From Apoderus coryli (Eukaryota > Arthropoda > Insecta > Coleoptera > Attelabidae), in contig OU452204.1 of the NCBI GenBank assembly GCA_911728435.2, positions 17,980,001 to 18,044,000 on the forward strand: a stretch of DNA of 64,000 bases. Direction: 5' to 3'. The notes under the pieces are model-generated. The model ran no database searches. It was given only the letters and a program-made list of their open reading frames with translations, and had not been told where the DNA came from. Of the stretch, positions 45,734-57,700 are shown piece after piece. Made by a program: the position numbers and the translations under genes. How positions within the stretch are numbered: position 1 is the first letter of the stretch; the number at the start of each line of letters is the position of its first letter.

Positions 45734-48700
45734 TTATATATCTTTCGGTGGGTTAAAATACTCCCAATGATGCAAATGCACTACAGTCTTGTCCTCACCA
45801 TAACCTAACAGAATCAAACCGGCAATTAGCACCAACAGTATTATGATCATGACATGCATATCCTGTTGACCGTCAGCATTCCGAACAACATTATTCGTTA
45901 TATGGTAAATAAGTCTTTTTAAAGAACTATTAATCGAACTACCACACGCCTGAATCAATCTACCAGTCAATTCAGGAATGTCTGGTTCTGAATGGCGACG
46001 AATGTGTCTTCGTCTAACACGGCCACTAGAAGAATCGTCCGATTCTGTTGAAATGGATCGACTGATTGGCCGGGATTTATGGTGTCGTCGACGTTTAGGT
46101 GCAACAGGAATGTGTTCTGCAGCCATTTGTTCAGCGCGAAGCGCGTAGAAACTTGCAGGAGGCTGGGAGAAATATCGTACGTCTGGTTGAGGAGGTCGAG
46201 GAGGAGGAGGTTCAGTGTCTTGAGGTAGTGATTGAACTGGAATTTCGTCATCAACTTCAGGTTCAAGCATACGTTCACTTTGTTGCGTTGAGGATTGAGG
46301 TAGTTCAACAACTTCTACCTCTGAATGTTCTGCTAATTTAAATGAGCGTGGTGGGGGTGTTGGTGGGGTTAGTAATACTTCTGTATCTTTAGTTTCGTTT
46401 GAAGTTTTTTTTTCTTCAGCATTATCATCAGGCGATCGACTTAATTTCAACGACTCAACGATCTTCTGTACAAATTCTTGTGATAAATTAACGTCGCCAA
46501 ATTTTATATCACTGCTACTCGCTTGTATGTCATTGGATTGAATTGTATTGCTCTCAATCTCTGAAACAATTATTTTGTTTGCTAATAATTCGTTCACAGT
46601 CAATTTGTCAACATCCAAGTCAGATATCTTGAATTTCTGTGCGTTAACTGTCTCTAGATTCATCACAGCTCCCACTGGAGCCGTTGGATTCTTTAACTTC
46701 GCGAAGTCTTCAGGTACAATGGAATCTTCATCATCCGGATCATCTGTATCGATTGGTATGATACGTTCTTTTGGACTCGTTTCAGATTTATTATCATTAA
46801 AGGGTTCCACAATTAGAGAACCATGAGTAACAGTTTCCTCATACGTGTATGTCGTTGGTGTAATTAATTCAGTGCGTTTTTCTATAACCTCATCATCATA
46901 TTCGGTTTGTGTAAATTGTGTTTCTGCAACAATAATATTTTCATGCGAAGTTATATCTTGCAACGACTGACGGGTACTCTTGGTTTTCCTCGGTGGTCTC
47001 GGTGGAGCTGGTAACGGCCGTACTTTCATCTTCTCAATCACTTCACCTCGATGTAAATCTCTATTTAACTCATCGTCAATCTCTACGTACCCTATCGTAT
47101 CTATATTTTCCTTGTTCTCATAGAAACTCGATTCAAGACTTTGCTGAACTTGTCTCAACGTACTATAATTCCTCAGTGGTCTTACCGGAGGATCATCACC
47201 GTTTAATCGGCGGTCGCGTTCTCGGGGGACTGTCGCGAAATTTTGCTCAATAATGTGCCTCTTTCGTCGAGGAGTAGTTCGAGGTGGCGGCAAAGGTGGT
47301 TCCCGTGGTTTATTCTTGTCAACTACAGCATATCCCATATAGTCGCAGATATCTTGTACGCAAGGCTCTTCAACACATGGAGTCTGGCTTTCGAGATCTG
47401 GTATAGTTTCGGAATTGAATGATTCAGCGCCTAGAAGACTGGCTGCATCTTTTTGGGAATGGGCACTGGAGCTAATCTGTGAGCGGGATCTTGATGGTCG
47501 TTTAGGGGGTTGAGGTTCATTGAGGATCAAACGCTCAAGTTCTTGAGCCGTTCGTGTGATGTCATCCTAAAAAATAATTGTGGTAAGTTGGACGAGATTG
47601 TTTCGCAAAAGTTTGAAAGTTGACTTACCTGATTAAAACTGTACTGATCTGCCATGATAGAATCATTATCGGACTGTGTTAAACTTCGCAAACTTTGATG
47701 CTTTCTTGGTGGTGCCATCGGAGGCTCATTAGCATATTTTGCCTTATCAATTTCTTCCCTAAAATCGTGTTCTCTATAACCTATAAGATTCATATTATTA
47801 TTTGCTTCAAAATTTCTTTCATCCCCACGAATTTGGAGTTCAATCTCATCACGTTCATCATCACCAAGTATACCCAAACTTTCCCTTGGAAACTGTAATC
47901 TATCTCCATTAACCGCATTATCGTCATTTATGGATATCGTTTCTTGATACGGAACAACATCAGTTGGTCTCAATTTCCTATTACGTTTGCTTTTCCTTCT
48001 CGGTCTAGATGGAGGCATAATCATGTCAGATTCTTCATCATACGAAACATTTTCTTGGGAAACATGCGGCGTTTTCTTTCGTTTAGGTTTTTTAATCGGT
48101 TTGCGTTTATTTGATTCATCTTGAATTTGTGCCAAAGCATTATCCGTTGGAGTTTTAAATGCTTCACGGATCTCCGAACTGATCCATCGTCCAACTTCAA
48201 TATTATCTTGAGATAATCCTTTTTCTCTAAGAATAAATTGATCTGAATCGATTTCCTCGAGAACGCCTTGCCGCGGTGCTCGATTTATCGAGGCTTCAGA
48301 GGAATATTGACTTACTTCTGCGGATTTCTGGTTGACATCTTCAACTGAATCAAGATCTGTGACTTTAGCTTGGGATTTTAAGAAATGTTCATCAAATTCT
48401 TCTTCTTCTTGAGTGAATGGGCGATTGAAATTACCATGTTGCCAACGATTCATATGCTCTGCCCGATTGATCTCTTCATTTTCACGTGTATAGTCATCTT
48501 CTAAATCATCGATAAATCGGTTACGAGCTACTTCAGCCATTCGACGTTCTACAGAATCTTCTCTCTCGAATTCTTCTTGATATTCTTTATCAACTGAATC
48601 TTCTGAATGTAGAGGTATACGTATACTACTAGTTTCACTACTAATTTTCTCTGATTGTGTTGTTTTTGATCGTGGATTAGTAGCGTAATTAGGAACATCT

Positions 48701-51700
48701 GGTTCTTTAGGTTTAACTTTGTCTTTCCGTTTGAATATTCTAGGATATGTACTGCTGAAGCTGAACACGTGTTTCTTTTCGTCTGTCGTATCGTTAGACT
48801 GTATCGAGAGATTTGCTGTTCCACTATGACTCTCTTTGACGTTAGAGCTGCGTTTAGGCAAACTAAACGAAGGTAATGTCAATTTACTAGTATCCATTTT
48901 TGGTAAACTAATTTTCGGTTTCTCGATTTTAAACTTCTTAAAATCCGGTTTACTAAATTTCGGTCTTTGCGGTAATGTTATGTTCGGTTTCTTAATGTTA
49001 TGGAATTTCGATTTGATTTGGTTCGTTTTCTCTTTGAAAGCAATTTGAAATTTATTTGGAGGTTTTTTGTCATTAGTTTCACTTTGTTGTGTTTTATTCG
49101 TGTCAGTTGTTGTTTCGTCTTCCTCGTTGTCACTGTGGAAGTGGAAGATTTTCGATTTTACCATCGGATTTTCTTTAGGATCTGAATTATCTGTAGATGG
49201 TGGTGATATTCTGGAAGAATCTGGAACCACAATGGCTTGCTGTTCAGGTGTTAGAAATGTGACCTCCTCTGGTGGATTGACAGGTTCATATTCGTGATCA
49301 TGATCACTGAAATTCAAAGATAATCATCAATTTTCTGGGTAATTATATTATACATATTGTATTCATTTATATACAAAGGATTGTCTTATATTTAAGGACT
49401 GAAGCACATCGTCTTAATATGCCTACAGTGGCTCATACATTCTCTTGGAAACTTGTTCTAAACGTATGATTAAATGAACGGCAGAGGAAGATGAAAGGAG
49501 AATGGATACGAAAACGTGGTACAACCTAAAGAAATTGGATCAAAGAAGCTATGAGACTTCAGCTGGAATTGAGAGAAAATTGAGGAACAACAAGCGGAGA
49601 CTATGAAGAAAACTAGACGAATAAAAATAATAGATGAAAAAAAGAAGTGGCAAGCTACAGTTAAGAAGAATTAGAACAAATCAATAAACAGTCGTAGAAG
49701 AAATACGTAAATATCCTGACATGTAGAGGACAACGTCATGTACACAACAACATTTTTGGACTGTCTTGAACATGTAGGTATAAGAATGGCACTACACTAT
49801 TTTACTGACACTAAGTTGTCATGATAGCATTCGCCATTGAGTTTACGGCTTCGGAAGGCAGTGTAGCAAGCGGTCTCCAGAACGAAGTTATCCTTTGGGC
49901 GTTACGTTTACTCAGGGTATCTGAAGTACTTTATTTTAATCCAGAGCCTGAAAATATCAATTCTATTCTGATAAAACATACTATATACCTTGTAATAATC
50001 ACAGTTGGCGTTGTAGTGTTACCATCAACCCGGCTAGCAGGTCCACTACTAATCAAACTTGTTCTATCAGGTAAAAGTGAGTCACACTGGTAGTACTGAC
50101 ATGCACAACGTACATCCAATGACATGGCAGAACTACCGGCGGAACCTTCCCGTGATGGTCTCTGTTTTTTTAATTTTCTTTTCGCGCCTTCTGATAGTGA
50201 ACGAGTATTAATATCGTTGAGTGAACCAGTTGACCGTCGACGTGTTTTCTTCCGGACTCTTTCCGATTCCATATTTACTATTTGTTTCTTAGCACATCAA
50301 ACACTATTTTATTAACTACAGGGTATTGGTCGTGGCTATAAAATAAATAGACTACAGAAAACGTACAGCAACTCAGCCTCTCCCAATTCCCAAATCTTCA
50401 TTAAAAACAACATTAATGGATAAATCATCTACTCCTCAAGCACAGCTTTGTATCAATCTTATGCCATATATCTTGAGCTGGCAAGGGTAAAAAACCTTTT
50501 GTTACTGATGGCACTTTTATAAAAATGTGTATAGTTAATTGGCAAAAGCTTTTGAAGATTCTAAAATAGCACACATAATCGAAATAGAAAAATCTTTGCT
50601 CTGCCAGTTAAACAAGGCATCTATTTCTAATTTTGTCTGGGTCAAAGCTCGTTTGAAGATGCCTTATGGAACAATAAAAGAAAAAATTTATTTGTGCCCT
50701 TTTAGGCTTTGAATACACCTGATCTAGCGTCTGATTTACGACGTCTTTTCAAGCCAAAGTTCCTTTTGGCTAAATTGGAGGTAACGGACATTAATCTAAA
50801 GTCATAACCACCACAATTATTCAATTTTGAATCACACAACACGAACTTCAATTAAAATTTGAAGAAAACATGTAAATAAGAAAATCACCGTCCTGAAACA
50901 TGGTCCTGGAATCTCGTTAGGCCCCAAACTGTTCCCTTCAAGTTTAAAAAAAAAAACGAATTGTGAATTGCCCTGGCGTATTCTGCATTGTTTGCTAAAA
51001 TGATTCTAGCACAACCAAAGTATGTGAATTTGATTTATTAGCGAAGATCAACTCTGAAAAGGTATTTCCATTATTCCAACAATAACAATGTAACAATACA
51101 TTAACAGACAGGGACTAAACTATTATTATTAACTAAATATTTAACATTCCTTCCACCACTCGACAAATATCAATTGTCCATATCAATTCGACATAACTTT
51201 GCTAGTTTAGTCCCTGTCTGTTAATGTATTGTTACATTGTTATTGTTGGAATATAAAAACAATGTAAAAGACTGTCGTGTCGTGTGAAATATGATGCTGT
51301 AAACCTGGTCTTTTTGTGCATCCAACTGGGGTTCTAGAAAGTTACAGTAATATTCTGAAAGAATTTTGTAAAAGACTTTCGTATAGCCTTTATGTCTAAA
51401 TATAGTATGTAGTTTAAAGACTTATTGGATATTGGCAAATATTTTATTTATCACTGACTTTTTTATATATTAAATATTTGCCAATATCCAATAAGTCTTT
51501 AAACTACATACTATATTTAGACATAAAGGCTATACGAAAGTCTTTTACAAAATTCTTTCAGAATATTACTGTAACTTTCTAGAACCCCAGTTGGATGCAC
51601 AAAAAGACCAGGTTTACAGCATCATATTTCATGAGGACAATACACCTGTTTGAAAACGATACCAAAATCATCGAGGGTACGGATTGTTACCAAATCCATC

Positions 51701-54700
51701 CTATTTGCCAGATTTGACCTTCTCTGACAATTATCCGGCCTCAAAAGTGAAAAAAATCCTTCTTGAAAAGTGTTTTGTGTCAAATAAACTACTCACGTAA
51801 ATATCTATTTATTTGATCCGAAATTTGCTACATACCCTAAAAAATAAGGGTTGGAATTTAAACAAACATGACTTAGATGGTAGCAGATTTCTTATATTTC
51901 ATTTTTTATTTTGTCAATAAACACAACGTTTCAGTGCGGATTTGTACCTTCTTCAGTTGTCTATATTTTTTTTTTTGAAAAGCGGAAATAGTTGTGTAAG
52001 CTTTCTTATTATTTTATGGCCACACCTCGTATTACGATATTTAAACTTTAGTTTGTGATAAAACGCGCAGTATTACCACTTTTGTACGGACCTATACCGT
52101 AACTAAATTAATATTTCGCAAACACGCATATTTTTTGTAAATAATAATTTTACATTTTTTTTTATTTAAAAATAATTACCCGTATAATTTTTATAGAAAA
52201 CCAAAAACGAACTAATAATAAGTACAATTAAATGTTTTAATATGCTTAATTCAATTTTTTTTCAATATTATTGACGTAACGATAATTTGAACATTTTAAC
52301 ACGGTCAACCGAGGTTCACTAGTTTATTTTTGTGACAGTGCTAACAATAGCCCAGAGGTATCCCGAAATCTTACGACTCAACATATCGAGTGGTGTTTTA
52401 CTATTTTTATCTGCCGGTCTGAGCAGGAGCAACACCAAATGTTAATTATTCAGTTTCCTCATGTATTAGAATATTTTTATTAGTTTATCTAAAGTGTATT
52501 TATTTATGATTGCGTCTTCTACATAGAAGACCTTTAATACGGCTGCCAATTTTAGATTATCTTATTTTTATATTAAGTATAATAGAAATTTATCTACTAT
52601 AGGTGTACAGGGTGGCCAAATTTCAGTTATACAGGGTGGATTTTATCATTTTCGTTTTTCTTTCATATCTCCGTTGCTATTAGAGTTACCTACGTGAAAA
52701 TTGTTTTTATAAGAGTTAATTGGCATGTCCAATTTTTAGGTAGGACAATTGAATTGAATTGGTTCAAGCTACTGTCAAAGAAAATTATATTTCACCTTAG
52801 AAACGTTTGCCTTATCCAAAAGCGCCTATAAGAAAGGCTAGAAGTCCTCTGCTATAAAATATATCGTTGCTACAGAAACACCTGAACGAGATGCGATTGC
52901 GAACAAGAAAAGAATTTGGAGACACATCCTCTTCGAGTGGTGAAGAGTAAGTTATCGAGATTCCTCTGAATTTGAGCTAGACATGGATGAGACAAACTTT
53001 GAGAATCTTGAAACTGATGAATTTTAAATTTACAAAGAATAGAAGAGTTGATAGATGGAGGTTATACCTAATGTTCAATTTCAAGAAATTGTTGCACAAC
53101 TACCGAATCTTATAGCTGACAAAAGCTGTAGATACGAGGCACGTTTTTTTAGTACCGTTTTGCGATTCCGCCGCCGCAGCGCTACGGTCGGCATTCCGCG
53201 CATGCGCGCTGGTTACCTACATCTCTTGTCTACGCACTGACGCCATTACAGTCTGATTCCTCATTGTATACGTTGTTTACTGAGTGTTTAAGATGCCTCC
53301 GACAATCGTGAGTCCCGCCGATTGTGAAGTACGGACTGTTATACGATTTCTTAGTGCTAAAGGCGTAAAACCGATCGATATTAATCGTGAGATCTGTGAA
53401 GTTTACGGTCGTTAATGAAGATTTGGTGCAGAAAGTGGAGGAAAAGGTGAGAGAAAACAGACGCTTTACAATTTCATCAATGTGCGACTGCTTTCCTCAA
53501 TATTCTCGTAGTGTTTTGTATCGCATTGTGACCGAGAACTTGAATTACCGGAAATTGTGTTCACGTTGGGTTCCAAAAATGTTGACGGATTTGCACAAAA
53601 CCCAACGTTTAGGCAGTGCATTGACTTTCCTTGAGGGGTACCACAATGAAGGTGAAGATTTTTTAGACCAAATTGTTACTGGTGACGAAACATGGGTGGC
53701 CTACGTCACACCAGAATTGAAACAACAATCCAGGGAATGGCGACATTCTTCATCACCCAAAAGAGTGAAGTTTAATTAAACAATTTCTGCCCGGAAAATC
53801 ATGTGCACAGTTTTTTGGGACAGAAAAGGAGTATTGCTAGTGGAGTTTCTGCCTCGTAATGAGACAATCAATGCAGCGTCTTAATGTGAGACATTGAACA
53901 ATCTGCGTCGTGCAATCCAGAACAAAAGACGTGGCAAGTTGAGTAACGGTATCGTTTTGCTGCATGACAATGCCCGTCCACATGTGGCTAATCGGACCAA
54001 AGATCTCATCAAATCTTTTCAATGGGAAACTCTAGATCATCCTCCATCCAGCCCTGCTCTGGCGCCCAGCGACTACCATTTGTTCCTGCACTTGAAGAAA
54101 CACCTGGGTGGTCAGCGTCTTCAAGACGATAACGAAGTCAAAACATTTGTGATAAAGTGGTTAACAAGTCAGGCGGCAGAATTTTATGAGGAGGGTATTC
54201 AAAAACTGGTGCCACGTTATGACAAGTGCCTCAATATTCACGGAAATTATGTAGAAAAGTAGATTAAGGTACAGGCTTTCATGTAAAAATAAAATTATTG
54301 CGATATCTTTGCACGTCTTTTTTTAATTCCAAAACGGTACTTACTTAAAAAACATGCCTCGTACATTGCCATGATTTATTTTAATCTCGAGTTAACTGAA
54401 TTTCAGTTATTTAAAAACTGCAATCTACGTATTTTGAATATATAATTCATTCTGTAATTTAGGCAGGATAATGATATTCTGAAAGGCTATTTGCATGCCA
54501 AAGGACATGGCTAGAGTGGGTCATTAAGGGTAGTTTCTTAAAATTGGAACCTGTTCTGATGGGGTTGTGAAATTTAGACAGGACAATAATATAATGAGGG
54601 CTATCTCCATGCCAAACGACATCCGCAAACATACATTACATACTCGACGAGGCCACTGGTTCGTTTTTATTGGGCCACCCTGTATGTACCTACACAAACT

Positions 54701-57700
54701 TTCATTTTTATTACTACAAAAGTACAACAAAAACTTACCTTTCTTTTGACCATTTGTTGTAGTCATCTTCCAACGAAGTATCTTTCATAATCTTTGCATC
54801 CAAATACGTTTTATCTTCTTCAGTAGACATACTTTGACTGGCTTGTAATAGTTCACCTGATTTTTCTTGTTTCGTAACCGAATCTGTTGGTGGCGAAATT
54901 TCCTCATATTCTGATTTCTTGGGAGACGTCGACTTCCTCTTGAAAGACACTTTCTTCTTCAGGACTGGAGGCGATTCCTTTTTATGGGACTCACTTAAAC
55001 CATCTTCCTCGTCCACCCACAATTTTTCAACTGGCGTTTCTTTATCGTTGGAATTTAACTTTAGACTAGTTTCATCTGACTGTAAACTTTTTTCGCTGGG
55101 ACTTTCTTCTTTAACCGGGTCCAGACCTCGTCTGTCAGGTACAGGAGAGACGCGGTCCACAGCATCATGTGCCAGTTTCTTTAATTCCTCGATCTTTCCT
55201 GGGAAGAAAAACTTCGTATCAACTGACGAAGGTGTCTCAGGAATATCTGCAGACTTTTCGTTCAAAGTCTCATCGTCTGACGGTGGTGTAAGGAATATAA
55301 ACTGAACTCCAGGAGATTGTACTGGTGAATCAGCAGAGGAACATTGTGGTGATTCTGGATCAGAAACAATATTTTCTTTTGGTAGTGGTTGCTTGTTATT
55401 TTCAAATTCAAGATACGAAAACTCATCAATTTCACCTGGAGGTGGTTTTAATGGAATATGGATATAAACTGGTTTTACACTACGTGGATCAACTTTTGGA
55501 ACTAGTTCAGTTGGTTTTGCTTTGTTCTTTTTCGGTTTGTCATCCTCTAATTTTTCCTTTTTCAAGCTGGATAACGAGAATGTTCGCCCGATTTTTTCTT
55601 TGAGTCTTTTCATAATACTTAACTTTGATGTACTTTTGCGACTGTAACCGCTATCGATAGATGATTTTCGTTTTGTTTCCGGTTCAGCAGATTTAGATCG
55701 AGTTTTACGTGGTTGCCAATCCACATCTAAAGTCTGTTGTTTACTAGAACTGGCTGCAAATAGATTATCAAATATATTTTCATCTTTACTTTCAGTAGCA
55801 TCTATTTGCTCAACAGTTTTCACCACTCCTGGTATTTTGAGTTCAGAAATGTCTTGAGCTTCTTCAGTATCAATTTCCATATCCTCAATATCTTCAGATT
55901 TTAACACTACATTTTCCGGTTTAACAAAAATTTTATCAGTAGGTTTCTCCATTACTTCGGGTTTTGAATCTATTTGTGTTACAGCTTCTAGTTCAACATT
56001 CAAAGGTTGTTTAGTTTCAAGTTCTCCAAGCTTTTTCACATCTTTCAGCAGTTGCTTAAATGCAGGATTAATCTTCAGTGGTTCCTTTCGTTTCGTTATG
56101 AGTATTGGTTGCTTTACTTCAGGAGTTTTATCATCATCATTACTTATACTAGGCTCTAAAGGTTTCTGTACATCAGTCTCTGGTAACGTGACTGCTTCTT
56201 TTAAGTTGTTAGATTTTTCTTCAAACTGTAAGTGAGAAAACTCGTCTGTTTCGCCATCTGGTGGTTTGAGAGGTATATAGATATAAACAGGTTTTTCCGG
56301 TGGTTTATCAATATTTTCGCGTTTTTTAGTTTCTTTCTTTGGTTGTGGAGGAGAACTTTTTTTAGGTTTGGGTAGAACATTTTTTAATTTTGACGTTGAA
56401 AGACTAATCTTTTTAGGATTCAATCTCTTTTTAACATCTCGAATTTTCTTTATTACTGCTAACTTAGATAAGCTAATTCTACTATAACTACTTTCAGCTG
56501 ATAATTTTCGTTTTCTAGCTGAAGTTTCCTCCGATCGTGCTCTTTTAGGATGTTCTTCTGGAACTGTTGGTGGAGGCTCCTCTTTCTCCAAATATTGACT
56601 TACATCACCGGAACTAGGAATCGATTCCATTTCCTCTATATCTTCTCCATTATTGCTAGGACATTCCTCGATTTCTACAGAACCTCTCAATGGATCTTTT
56701 GAGTGGTGTTCGTCAGACGGTTCAGTTATGATTTCGTACATTGGTTGCGGTGAGGCTGAACCCGATTTTCCATTCTCCGAGGTAATTTCGAGAATCTCAA
56801 CACCACCTTCATTTCGAGCAAATGTTGATGAGCTTTTGCTTCGTCGCATCGCCTCCATGGTGAAATCTTCCGGGTCTACTTCTTCGGAAAATGGCTGTTT
56901 GTAGAGGTACGTCCAGGGATAGCCGCCTTGTGTTCTTGATCGTTTAACGTCCTCCCAACGGTAGGTTTTCAATGGTATTGTTGGTTTCGTTAATCCTGGA
57001 AAATAGTAATAAAATTTCTACTGAGGCTAGTACAAATTTTTCAAGGTTCTACTAAAAACAGCTAAGTTTATAAAAATGGAGTCAGTTTAATTTTTTGGCT
57101 CCTCTAACGGTCATTCAATGAGTCCGTAAGATAAGTAAGAAAAAAACAAAATTTTGAGAAAACTCGATTTCATTATTCAACATAGTTAGCGATTTTTCAA
57201 AATTTCGATACCACTTTTATAGTACGATTTCTCTTTCTCGTCAAAATAGGAATCAGTTTCAGCGGTTACTTCATCATTGGACTTAAAATTCTTCCCACAA
57301 GCATTCTCTTGAGATGTGAAAACAGGAAAAAGTCGCTTTAAAAACTTAAATGGAATGATGATTCGCGTTTATTTATTTGTCTCCATGCCTGGAAACTTCC
57401 CAATTTTATTTCATGGGTATCTGGATCAACCTCTTTTAACAAATTTTATGAAAGCTCTGCATTTTGGTAATTTTAATGGATCTTTCATTATTTTTATTTG
57501 TTAAACTATCAGTTTAATAAATTTTAAACCTATTTCTTTATTTCCCATAGCATTCTTGATCACGGAAAATTAAAGATACTTGATTATTCAACGAATTATG
57601 GTGAACAACATTGTTTTGGCCATAACTCTCAAACGAATAAAGATTTTCCTGTGCGGTTTTGGACTTTTTTGTTGCAAATTCAATTTACTTTTCATTTTTG

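Noticed and set aside
45734..45860. Firm call of a KASH domain
   Set aside because: No PPPX end and no sequence match I can defend; kept only as a structural resemblance.
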